Below the pieces are notes generated by a model that was not told the DNA's origin, did not search any database, and saw only the letters and a list, made by a program, of their open reading frames with translations. A stretch of DNA of 64,000 bases from Actinocrispum wychmicini (GTDB lineage Bacteria > Actinomycetota > Actinomycetes > Mycobacteriales > Pseudonocardiaceae), in contig NZ_SLWS01000012.1 in the NCBI RefSeq assembly GCF_004345645.1, forward strand, positions 186,001 through 250,000, given 5' to 3'. Each line of letters opens with the position of its first letter. Positions within the stretch are counted from its first letter, which is position 1. The position numbers were made by a program, and so were the translations under genes. Of this stretch, positions 15,791 to 23,589 are shown piece by piece.

Positions 15791-16294
15791 ATGCGCCGGA
15801 TTCCGCTTGCTCTCAGCACTGTCGCCGCTGTTTCCCTGCTGTCCGCATGCGGCAACAGCCCCGGCGCCGTCGAGTGCCTGAACGTCGCGCTGCGGCCGGG
15901 AATCGGCGTGGACATCGACCCGGCGTTCGCGCCGCGGGTCGACTCGGCCGCGATGAAAGCCTGCTGGGACGGCGATTGCCGGACGTTCGACCTCAAGCTG
16001 GAGGCGTCCACCGCCGCCAGCGCGCTCCCCTGCACCGGGAACTCGCCCACGGATGTCTGCGGCGCGCAAGCTGTCCCGACTGGCGGGAAGTACACGTTCG
16101 CGGAGGTGCGGAACCTGCCGGGCAAGCCAATTGACATCACTTTGTCGCTGGCCGGGCCGCGGATGACCCCGCCACAGGACCAGCACCTGACCGTCACGCC
16201 CAGGACCGCGAACGTCGCTCCGCAGTGCGCCGGTGACCAGCGGCAAGCGGGGATCATCGTCAGCAAGGACGGAACCGTCAGCGAGCGGCGGTGA
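15791..16294 (+). CDS. Small secreted lipoprotein of unknown function
   Basis: 167 residues from the ATG at 15791. A basic start (MRRIPLALS) and hydrophobic core end in the lipobox LLSAC. The mature part has six further cysteines in pairs suggestive of disulfides (VECLN, KACWDGDC, LPCTG, TDVCG, PQCAG) and predicted beta strands. No family was recognised. It lies 85 nt after the putative DUF692 partner gene and could be a fourth member of that operon, or belong with the subtilase downstream. Confidence 0.7.
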   Translation: MRRIPLALSTVAAVSLLSACGNSPGAVECLNVALRPGIGVDIDPAFAPRVDSAAMKACWDGDCRTFDLKLEASTAASALPCTGNSPTDVCGAQAVPTGGKYTFAEVRNLPGKPIDITLSLAGPRMTPPQDQHLTVTPRTANVAPQCAGDQRQAGIIVSKDGTVSERR

Positions 16295-16348
16295 ACCTTC
16301 CGTAACACTGGTGGGGAAAATTACCGTCAGCATCTTTGGTTCGAAGTC

Positions 16349-16378
16349 TTGTCACGTACTAGTGACCCTCGATAGCTT
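16349..16378 (+). promoter_or_regulatory. Candidate promoter of the subtilase gene
   Basis: TTGTCA (16349-16354) and TAGCTT (16373-16378) have an 18-nt spacer. This fits a housekeeping -35/-10 pair and would give a leader of about 75 nt containing the two hairpins at 16385-16422. Confidence 0.4.
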
Positions 16379-16384
16379 GCCATG

Positions 16385-16422
16385 ACCACGGACTGTGGTT
16401 CATCGACTGCGGACAGTCGATG
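16385..16422 (+). promoter_or_regulatory. Two consecutive hairpins in the subtilase leader
   Basis: ACCAC/GTGGT around a 5-nt loop (16385-16399) is followed by CATCGACTG/CAGTCGATG around CGGA (16401-16422), a perfect 9-bp stem. They end 26 nt before the GGGAGG site at 16449. They may be mRNA stabilisers or a protein operator. Confidence 0.45.
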
Positions 16423-16461
16423 CCTGGGGCATGCGCGAAAACCCGATCGGGAGGTTTTTCG

Positions 16462-19400
16462 GTGCGTTCTGCAAGAAATAAGTGGTTCAGACGGGTGGCT
16501 GTCGGCTCGGTCGCGGTGGGAGTCGCGTTCGGAGCGACACAGGTGGTCGCCGACGCGGCTCCGCAAGGCGGTTCCCTTGGCACGGGCGACCGTTCCGTCA
16601 CCCTGATCACCGGCGACCGGGTCGTCATGGTGGATTCGACCCGCGACGCCAGGTCCATCATCCCCGGCAAGGGCAGGGACAAGGTCGCCTTCTCGACATA
16701 TCAGCGTAACGGGCACCGGTACGTGGTGCCGAAGGACGCCGTTTCGCTTGTCGCACAAGGGAAACTCGACGAGCGCCTGTTCGACGTCACCACCCTGGTG
16801 CAGTCCGGCTACGACGACAGGAGCCGGTCCACCCTGCCCCTGATCGTCAGCTACGCGCCCGGTGTGGCGCGGGCGCAGGTGGCCGGGGTCAAGCAGACCG
16901 CGAACCTGACGGCCATCAACTCGGCCGCGGTCGCCGCGGACAAGACCGGCGCGGTGTGGCAGTCGGTCAGGAACGGCAGCGTCCGGAAGGTGTGGCTGGA
17001 CGGCAAGGTGCAGGCGTCGCTCGACCGGAGCGTGCCGCAGATCGGCGGCCCGGAGGCGTGGAAGGCCGGCTACACCGGGAAAGGCGTGAAGGTCGCCATC
17101 CTGGACACCGGTGTCGACGAGACCCACCCCGACCTGGCCGGCCGCCAGCTCGCGGAACAGAACTTCAGCGACGCCGCGGACAACGTGGACCGGTTCGGCC
17201 ACGGCACGCACGTCGCGTCCACCATCGCCGGCAACGGGGCGAAGTCCGGCGGCAAGTACAAGGGGGTCGCGTACGACGCGCAGATCCTGGACGGCAAGGT
17301 GCTCGACGACAACGGCGGCGGCCTGGAGTCGTGGATCATCGCCGGCATGCAGTGGGCGGTCGACCAGGGCGCGAAGGTCGTCAACCTGAGCGTCGGCGGC
17401 CCGGACTCGCCCGGTGTCGACCCGCTTGAGCAGGCCGTGAACGATCTGTCGAAGACGGGCACGCTGTTCGTGATCGCCGCGGGCAACAGCGGCGCGGACG
17501 AGTCCATCCAGTCGCCGGGCAGCGCGGACGCCGCGTTGACCGTTGGCGCCGTGGACCGAAACGACGCCCTGGCGCCGTTCTCCAGCCGTGGCCCGCGTGT
17601 CGGTGATTCCGCGATCAAGCCGGACATCACCGCGCCCGGCGTCGGCATCGTCGCCGCGAAGGCCGCGCAGGGCAAGATCGGCACGCCCGCCGCGGACGGT
17701 TACGTCGCGCTGTCGGGCACGTCCATGGCCACCCCGCACGTGGCGGGCTCGGCCGTGCTGCTCGCGCAGCAACACCCGGACTGGACCGGTCAGCAGATCA
17801 AGGCGACGCTGACCGCGTCCGCCAAGCCGAACCCGGCGCTGAACAGCTTCGCCCAGGGCTCCGGCCGGGTCGACGTGGCCCGCGCGATCGGCCAGACCGT
17901 CACCAGCGACCCGACCAACGTCTCCATCGGCACCCAGATCTGGCCGCACGACGACGACCAGCCGGTGACGAAGTCCGTCACGTACCACAACTCCGGCACC
18001 AAGGACGTGGCGCTGGACGTCAGCGTGAACGGCGTCGGCCCGGACGGCAAGGCGGCCCCGGCGGGCATGCTGACCGCCTCCCCGGCCACCGTGACCGTGC
18101 CGGCTGGCGGCTCGGCGTCGGTGAACGTCACCGCGGACACCAAGGTGGACGGCCTGGATGGCGTGTACTCCGGCAATGTCACGGCGACATCGCGGGACAC
18201 GCAGGTGCTCACGCCGGTGGCGGTCAACCGGGAGCCGGAGAGCTACACCCTGACCATCAACCACATCGGCCTGGACGGCCGGCCCGCGGTCGACTACGGC
18301 ACCGCGCTGATCAACCTGGAGACGGGCCAGTTCACCGGCGCGTACAGCCCGGACGGGCGGGTCACGGTCCGGCTGCCCAAGGGCCGGTACGTGCTGGACA
18401 GCTCGCTGGTCGGCGACCGGATCTCGTGGCTGTCGTACCCGGCGCTGAACCTGACCGACGACACCACGGTCGATCTGGACTTCCGCACCGCCAAACAGAC
18501 CCAGATCACCCCGCCGGACGGTGCGGCCCTCCGAATCGGGGATATCTCGTACACCTTGACCAGCGGGAAGTTCCCGACCGGTTTCGGCTGGGTGTTCCTC
18601 GGCGGCGACCTCGGCGACCTGTGGACCGCGGGCCTGGGCCCGCAGTTGCCGCCGGGCGACCTGCTCGCCCAGTACAACACCCAGTGGTCCGGCCAGAACA
18701 ACGACTTCTTCGGCCTCGGCTACTACGCCAACGGCATCATGCCGACCGGTTTCGTCCGGACCGAGAAGAAGGAAACCCTCGGGCACGTGCACACGTCGTA
18801 CGCGGCGCCCGTCGCCGGTCGCTCGGGTCTGGCGTCGGCGTTCCCGTACCCGAAGTTCGGTCCGGCGGTGGGCGGCTGGGCCGTGCTGTTGCCGGTGGGC
18901 CTGCCGGGCGAGCGGACCGAGTACTACTCGCCTGAGGCGATGTGGGCACCCTCGCTGTGGCAGATGGGCCAGGGCGACTTCGCCATCGAGGCGACGCTGA
19001 CCGCTCCGGTGCGGACGTTCGAGTCGGGGAAGAACTACGAGGCGTCGTTCAACCGCGGGGTGTTCGCGCCAGCGCTGCCCCAGACGAAGTTCGACTTCGA
19101 CTACCTGACCCGGTCCGGGGACACGATCCTGGCGGACATCCCGCTGTTCGGTGACGCGTCCGGGAACGCCGGAACGTCGGCGACGGACAAGGCGAGCACG
19201 GTCCTGACCAAGGACGGCCTGGTGGTCGGCCAGACCGCCCGGCCGGGCTTCGGCTCGTTCGACGTCCCCGCCGGCGCCGGGAACTACACGCTGGCCACGG
19301 AAGCGGTCCGCAGTGGGGTTTCGGACGTGTCCACCACGGTCCGGGCGGCGTGGACGTTCAAGTCCGCCAACACCGGCGCGGGCCCGGTCCGCCTGCCGCT

Positions 19401-19704
19401 GTCCACGGTCCGGTTCACGCCGGCACTGGACCCGGCCAACTCGGCCCCGGCCGGCGAGTCGCTGATCATCCCGATCACGTTCGCGCAACAGGCGACCGGC
19501 ACGGGCACGGTGGCGAAGACGTTGACGGTGGAGGCGTCCTTCGACGGCGGCCTCACCTGGTCACCGACCACTGTGGTGGCGAACGTGTTGGCGGTGGTTC
19601 AGCATCCGAACGACGCGACCACGGTGTCCTTGCGCGCCAAGGCATCTGACCGCGCCGGGAACACTGTGGAGGAAAGTCTGATCAACGCGTACAAGCTGCG
19701 CTGA
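16462..19704 (+). CDS. Large secreted S8 subtilisin-family serine protease
   Basis: 1080 residues from the GTG at 16462, 7 nt after GGGAGG; an ATG 42 nt upstream lacks such a site. A signal peptide (WFRRVAVGSVAVGVAFGATQVVADA) is followed by a ~170-residue propeptide. The catalytic triad is Asp215 (AILDTGVDETHPDL), His247 (GHGTHVAS) and Ser421 (GTSMATPHVAG), with oxyanion Asn342 (AAGNSG). Past ~residue 460 come Ig-like/fibronectin-like repeats (KSVTYHNSGTKDVALDVSV, PAGGSASVNVTADT) and a long beta-rich C-terminal part. It is probably released or wall-associated. A terminator follows at 19714. Confidence 0.93.
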   Translation: MRSARNKWFRRVAVGSVAVGVAFGATQVVADAAPQGGSLGTGDRSVTLITGDRVVMVDSTRDARSIIPGKGRDKVAFSTYQRNGHRYVVPKDAVSLVAQGKLDERLFDVTTLVQSGYDDRSRSTLPLIVSYAPGVARAQVAGVKQTANLTAINSAAVAADKTGAVWQSVRNGSVRKVWLDGKVQASLDRSVPQIGGPEAWKAGYTGKGVKVAILDTGVDETHPDLAGRQLAEQNFSDAADNVDRFGHGTHVASTIAGNGAKSGGKYKGVAYDAQILDGKVLDDNGGGLESWIIAGMQWAVDQGAKVVNLSVGGPDSPGVDPLEQAVNDLSKTGTLFVIAAGNSGADESIQSPGSADAALTVGAVDRNDALAPFSSRGPRVGDSAIKPDITAPGVGIVAAKAAQGKIGTPAADGYVALSGTSMATPHVAGSAVLLAQQHPDWTGQQIKATLTASAKPNPALNSFAQGSGRVDVARAIGQTVTSDPTNVSIGTQIWPHDDDQPVTKSVTYHNSGTKDVALDVSVNGVGPDGKAAPAGMLTASPATVTVPAGGSASVNVTADTKVDGLDGVYSGNVTATSRDTQVLTPVAVNREPESYTLTINHIGLDGRPAVDYGTALINLETGQFTGAYSPDGRVTVRLPKGRYVLDSSLVGDRISWLSYPALNLTDDTTVDLDFRTAKQTQITPPDGAALRIGDISYTLTSGKFPTGFGWVFLGGDLGDLWTAGLGPQLPPGDLLAQYNTQWSGQNNDFFGLGYYANGIMPTGFVRTEKKETLGHVHTSYAAPVAGRSGLASAFPYPKFGPAVGGWAVLLPVGLPGERTEYYSPEAMWAPSLWQMGQGDFAIEATLTAPVRTFESGKNYEASFNRGVFAPALPQTKFDFDYLTRSGDTILADIPLFGDASGNAGTSATDKASTVLTKDGLVVGQTARPGFGSFDVPAGAGNYTLATEAVRSGVSDVSTTVRAAWTFKSANTGAGPVRLPLSTVRFTPALDPANSAPAGESLIIPITFAQQATGTGTVAKTLTVEASFDGGLTWSPTTVVANVLAVVQHPNDATTVSLRAKASDRAGNTVEESLINAYKLR

Positions 19705-19713
19705 CCGATGACG

Positions 19714-19746
19714 GAGGCGGCTCTCATGATCGACGGGAGCCGCCTC
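19714..19746 (+). terminator. Terminator after the subtilase gene
   Basis: GAGGCGGCTC (19714-19723) pairs with GAGCCGCCTC (19737-19746). The stem can be extended by two pairs including one G-U. It starts 10 nt after the stop. Confidence 0.75.
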
Positions 19747-19804
19747 TTCGCACCTACGTCACCCGACCGATGTCTCCGCGTGATCGGCGAGGGACCGTGG
19801 GTGT

Positions 19805-20332
19805 ATGCAGCCCATAGTCCGTGACGACCCAGTCGATCACCGCGTTGATCAGCATGACCGCTGGAACTACGCGGTCCGCGGTGAGAGCCCCATCCAGCGC
19901 CTTGACCGCAACTACAACGAGATCCTGCAGGAACTCCGGGTGGCGCAGACGGGAGTGCAGCTGCTGCTGGCGTTCCTGCTGACGGTGGCCTTCACGCCGA
20001 GGTTCGCCACGTTCACGGATTTCCAGCGAAACACCTATGTCGCCAGCCTGGTCTTGGGCGCGGCGGCGAACTGCCTGCTGATCGCGCCGGCCGCGTTCCA
20101 CCGGATGGTGTTCCGGCGGCGGCTCAAAAGCGTGCTCGTGCGGATGTCCAACCGGTTCGCCCTCTGTGGACTGGGCCTGCTGATGCTGGCGTTGACGTCC
20201 GCGCTGTTGCTGATCCTGACGGTGGTGCTCGGCACCAACCTCGGAACGTGGGTCACCGGTTGCGCGTTGGCGTGGTTCGTGTTCTTCTGGTACGTCTTGC
20301 CATTGTGGACGCGGCTGCGGCACCGCCGTTAG
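19805..20332 (+). CDS. DUF6328-type four-helix membrane protein
   Basis: 175 residues. After a charged N-terminus, ESPIQRLDRNYNEILQELRVAQTGVQLLLAFLLTVAF is the characteristic DUF6328 opening. Four hydrophobic helices are visible: around TGVQLLLAFLLTVAF, VASLVLGAAANCLLIAP, LGLLMLALTSALLLILTVVL and VTGCALAWFVFFWYVLPLW. The function is unknown. The 3' end lies in a 16-nt tandem duplication that also covers the stop codon of the convergent LuxR gene. Confidence 0.75.
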   Translation: MQPIVRDDPVDHRVDQHDRWNYAVRGESPIQRLDRNYNEILQELRVAQTGVQLLLAFLLTVAFTPRFATFTDFQRNTYVASLVLGAAANCLLIAPAAFHRMVFRRRLKSVLVRMSNRFALCGLGLLMLALTSALLLILTVVLGTNLGTWVTGCALAWFVFFWYVLPLWTRLRHRR

Positions 20333-20352
20333 TTAGCACCGCCGTTAGTTAG
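20321..20352. repeat. Tandem duplication of CACCGCCGTTAGTTAG spanning two convergent stop codons
   Basis: Two exact adjacent 16-nt copies (20321-20336 and 20337-20352). The first holds the TAG stop of the DUF6328 gene; the second holds the minus-strand TAA stop of the LuxR regulator. Confidence 0.85.
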
Positions 20353-23144
20353 CCCGATGCCCGACTGGCGGCCTCCCTGGCGATGTCCGTGCGGGAGCCC
20401 ACGCCGAGTTTGGTGAGAATGTGCGAGACGTGCGTGCCCACTGTTCGCGGGGACAGGAACAGCCGGGCGGCGATCTGCCGGTTCGTCATTCCGGACACGA
20501 CCAGCGCGGCGATCGTCGACTCGGTGGGTGTCAACGACTCCCAGCCGTGGCTGGCCTTGCGGTGCGCGACCCGTGGCCCGCGCCGGATCCCGGCCGACCG
20601 CTGGATCGCGGCGAGCCGGGCGATGTCCCATGTGGCCGCCAGGTCCTCGTACACGTTGCCCGCCAACGTGAACGCGGCCCGCGCGGAGGTCCGGTCGCCG
20701 ACCGCGACGAACGCGATCGCCGCGGCCTCAAGGGCTTTCGCGCGCGGTAACGGCCGGCCCGCGGTCGAGTACTGAGCGGCGGCCTCCAGCAGCTGGGCGG
20801 GGTTCTGGTCGAGCAGCCCACGGCAGTACAGCGCCGCCGCCCGCCTGCGCGGCCCAGAGTCCACATTGGACTCGACCCGGGCGGTGATCGAGCTGGCCAT
20901 GGTGAGGTCGCCGACCTGCACGGCCAGCCGGACCGCGTCCGGCAGCAGGTCCTCGATGTCGGCCTTGTCGTCCAGGCCGGTGACCAGTTCCGCGAACGCC
21001 GCCCGCGGGTCGCCCGTGTACTCGGCGTCCAGGCTGCGGGCCAGGCTCAACGCCCAGACCACCCGCTGCCCCATCTGCGACTCGTAGGGCGCCGCCGCGT
21101 CGAGATTCGTGCGCGCGGTCTCCGGGTCGCCGCGGTGGAACGAGATGACGGCCGCCACCCCGCGGTCGCAGCAGACCACGCTGGGGTCCTTGACCTCGTT
21201 GGGCAGAACGTCCACTTCGGCCAGTGCGCCGTCCCAGCCGCCAGTGTCCAGCAGCAGCTGCCCCATCGCGCTCTGCGCCTGCGACAGCCGGACCAGGCTG
21301 CCGGTGCGTTCCGCCTCCTGCCGTACCTGGCCGACCGCGGCGACGGCTTCGGCGTACCGGTCGAGATCGCCGAACGTGACCGCCTGGTTGATCCGCAGCA
21401 GCAGCCGCAGGTCCGTCAGCTCAGGGTCACCGGCGGACACGGCGAGGGCTCGTTCGAACAACGGCAGCGCCTCTACCATGGCGCCGCGCATCATCGCCAC
21501 GAGCGTCAAGACGTGCAGCGCCCAGCCGGTGGCGAACCGGTCGTCCGTCTGTTCCAGCGCGGCGGTCGCAAGCGCCTCAGCGTCGTCGACCTGGCCGAGC
21601 GCCCGATGCGTACGAGCGGTCAGCACGAGCAGTCTTGCCCGGTGCGCGGTGGTGAGCCCTGGCGTGTCCAGCGCGTCCTTCAACGCCGGCAGCGCCTCGA
21701 CGGACTTCCCGGCCAGTGACCGGCACTGGGCCATGATCCGGTGCAGCTCGACGAACAGGTCCGGCGGTGGGGCGCCGAGTAGCGCCCGGCTGGCCACCAG
21801 CTCGGCCTCAGCCGGCTCCCCCGTCTGGTACAGGGCGTCGGCGAGACGCCAGGACAACTCGTCATGCGGTCCGGTGGCCAACGCGCGCCGCAGCAGCTCG
21901 ACCGCGACCTTCGGTGCGTGTCCGACGAGCGTGGGCGCGGCATCGACGAGCCACTGCGCCATCCATTCCGCGCCGGCGTCCCCTGCCGGCAACAGCTGGC
22001 GGGCGACCCGATCCACCGACGCTCCGGCCGCCGCCAGCGCACGGCCCGCCTCCGCGTGCCAGGCGGCCCGCACCGACACCGGAAGCTGTTCGTACAGCGC
22101 CATTCTGATCAACGGGTGCCGGAACGCCATGCCGTCCGCGGACTCGGTCAGGATCCCCGCCGCGCGAGCCTCCTCGATCGACGGGATCAGCGTCGCGGTC
22201 GCCTGGCCGGACACGATCGCCAGGTCCTGCACGGAGAAGTCGGCGCCCAACAAGGCCGCCGTGCGCAACACGTCCAGCACGGGTTCGGGCAGAAACCCCA
22301 GTCTCTCCGCGATCGCCGCGGACAGCGACCGAGGTGTGCGTCCGGTTGTCGTCTCCACCATGCCCGACTCGGTGACGAACAGCCGACCGCCGCGGGCCAA
22401 TGATCCGACGAGTTCGGTGACGTACAACGGGTTGCCCGCCGCGCCCGTGGACAGCCGCAGCAGCCGGTCGCTCGGCGTGCCGCCCGCCAGCACGGTCACC
22501 AGCTTCAGGACGTCAGCGTCGCCGAGCCGGGTGAGGCGCATCCGCGACGGCATCGACCGGCGTAACGCGACCAGATCAGCCTGCCTGGGCACCGGGCGCG
22601 TGATCCCGATGAACAGCAACGGAAGCTGCCGCACCAGCCGGGCCAGCCGGCCGCACAGCGCGATCGTGTGCCGGTCCGCCCACTGCAGGTCGTCGACGAC
22701 CAGGACGACGGGTCCGGCCGCGCACAGTTCCTCCAGCAGGGCAAGGAGATGCTCGGCGACCGCGGTGGACACGTCCATGCCTGGGGCGATCTGGACCTCG
22801 CCGCGCATCAGCCGGGCGATGGTGTCCCGGCGGGCGTCGGTGCCGGCGCTCGACTCGGTGGGCCTCGGCTCATTGACCCTCGGCTCATTGACACTGTGCA
22901 CGCGCAGGCCGTCCAGCAGCGGCACCAGCGGGATGTCCTGGCCGAGTTCGTCGCCGCAGCCCCAGAAGACCGGGAAAGTCGTTTCGGCGCAGGCGGTTTT
23001 GACGAGGATGGACTTGCCTATCCCAGGCTCGCCCTCGACCAGGATCGCGTGGCCACGGCCGGTGCGCAGGTCACGCAGCCAGCCGACCAGCCGGCCCAGC
23101 TCCGGGTCCCGACCGATCAGCGAGACCGAGCCTGACCGCGCCAC
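20349..23144 (-). CDS. LAL-type (large ATP-binding) LuxR-family transcriptional regulator
   Basis: About 931 residues from the GTG at 23144; the frame is open to another GTG at 23183. SLIGRDPELGRLVGWL opens the ATPase domain; Walker A is GEPGIGKS and Walker B is VVLVVDDLQWAD. A long TPR-like helical middle follows. The C-terminus is a LuxR helix-turn-helix (LTPTESTIAALVVSGMTNRQIAARLFLSPRTVGTHVSHILTKLGV). These MalT-like activators respond to a small ligand. It is divergent from the DSMGYD peptide gene. A TAGTAT box at 23155-23160 (minus strand) sits just before the GTG, so the message may be nearly leaderless. Confidence 0.9.
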   Translation of the reverse strand: MARSGSVSLIGRDPELGRLVGWLRDLRTGRGHAILVEGEPGIGKSILVKTACAETTFPVFWGCGDELGQDIPLVPLLDGLRVHSVNEPRVNEPRPTESSAGTDARRDTIARLMRGEVQIAPGMDVSTAVAEHLLALLEELCAAGPVVLVVDDLQWADRHTIALCGRLARLVRQLPLLFIGITRPVPRQADLVALRRSMPSRMRLTRLGDADVLKLVTVLAGGTPSDRLLRLSTGAAGNPLYVTELVGSLARGGRLFVTESGMVETTTGRTPRSLSAAIAERLGFLPEPVLDVLRTAALLGADFSVQDLAIVSGQATATLIPSIEEARAAGILTESADGMAFRHPLIRMALYEQLPVSVRAAWHAEAGRALAAAGASVDRVARQLLPAGDAGAEWMAQWLVDAAPTLVGHAPKVAVELLRRALATGPHDELSWRLADALYQTGEPAEAELVASRALLGAPPPDLFVELHRIMAQCRSLAGKSVEALPALKDALDTPGLTTAHRARLLVLTARTHRALGQVDDAEALATAALEQTDDRFATGWALHVLTLVAMMRGAMVEALPLFERALAVSAGDPELTDLRLLLRINQAVTFGDLDRYAEAVAAVGQVRQEAERTGSLVRLSQAQSAMGQLLLDTGGWDGALAEVDVLPNEVKDPSVVCCDRGVAAVISFHRGDPETARTNLDAAAPYESQMGQRVVWALSLARSLDAEYTGDPRAAFAELVTGLDDKADIEDLLPDAVRLAVQVGDLTMASSITARVESNVDSGPRRRAAALYCRGLLDQNPAQLLEAAAQYSTAGRPLPRAKALEAAAIAFVAVGDRTSARAAFTLAGNVYEDLAATWDIARLAAIQRSAGIRRGPRVAHRKASHGWESLTPTESTIAALVVSGMTNRQIAARLFLSPRTVGTHVSHILTKLGVGSRTDIAREAASRASG

Positions 23145-23291
23145 AGGAAGAAGAATACTACGTGAACAGAAGTTGAACAACACTCAGAAATCACGAGAAA
23201 AATCACTGAAACAATCGCCGGTGACGCAATTCTTTGCGGCCACCCATCGTTGGCCAAGTATTTACGGTGTGCTCCTCCGCCGCTCACTGAT

Positions 23292-23306
23292 CCACTGAAA
23301 CAGTGG
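23292..23306. promoter_or_regulatory. Inverted repeat CCACTGAAACAGTGG upstream of the repeat-peptide gene
   Basis: Perfect 6-bp arms around AAA, 48 nt before the ATG of the DSMGYD peptide, in the region shared with the divergent LuxR-family regulator. An operator is possible. Confidence 0.35.
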
Positions 23307-23354
23307 TGGCGCGTTTCCGTCCGATCTCCACACGTGGGCTCACGGAGGAATTCA

Positions 23355-23543
23355 ATGCGGACACAAAGCCGCATCGCAGTGTTGTTCGCCGGCGCGGCCG
23401 CCGTCGCCGCGGTCGTGTTGACCGTCGGTACCGACAGCATGGGCTACGACTCGTTGTGCCAGGACAGCATGGGTTACGACTGCGCGCACACCGCCAGCAT
23501 GGGGTATGACGTGATCCACACCGACAGCATGGGCTACGACTAG
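23355..23543 (+). CDS. Exported 62-aa peptide with four 10-residue DSMGYD repeats
   Basis: The ATG at 23355 follows GGAGGA. Residues 1-25 form a signal or anchor (RIAVLFAGAAAVAAVVLTVG). The rest is four units beginning at exact 30-nt intervals (23433, 23463, 23493, 23523): DSMGYDSLCQ, DSMGYDCAHT, ASMGYDVIHT and a final DSMGYD before the stop. The invariant SMGYD and variable four-residue linkers resemble a repeated core peptide or a surface-binding repeat. Two Cys and two His lie in the linkers. No known family was recognised, and no modification enzyme lies next to it; the divergent LuxR regulator is the closest neighbour. Confidence 0.8.
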   Translation: MRTQSRIAVLFAGAAAVAAVVLTVGTDSMGYDSLCQDSMGYDCAHTASMGYDVIHTDSMGYD

Positions 23544-23557
23544 ATCAATTTCGGCGT

Positions 23558-23589
23558 CCCGCCCGAATGGTCACCGCCATTCGGGCGGG
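23558..23589. terminator. Bidirectional terminator after the repeat-peptide gene
   Basis: CCCGCCCGAATGG (23558-23570) pairs perfectly with CCATTCGGGCGGG (23577-23589) around a 6-nt loop. It starts 14 nt after the peptide gene and includes the last codons and stop of the convergent CoA-transferase gene. Confidence 0.85.

Noticed and set aside
16327..19488. Very long open frame antisense to the subtilase gene
   Set aside because: It mirrors the codon pattern of the plus-strand gene, gives an Arg/Gly/Val-rich translation with no domain, and the plus strand encodes a complete protease with signal peptide and triad.
21109..23298. Long plus-strand Ser/Arg-rich open frame across the LuxR regulator
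   Set aside because: Antisense to a gene with clear Walker motifs and HTH; low-complexity translation only.
23433..23540. 30-nt periodic repeats considered as a short CRISPR array
   Set aside because: The period is in frame, the repeats translate to a conserved DSMGYD unit within an ORF with a ribosome site, and the 12-nt linkers are too short to be spacers.
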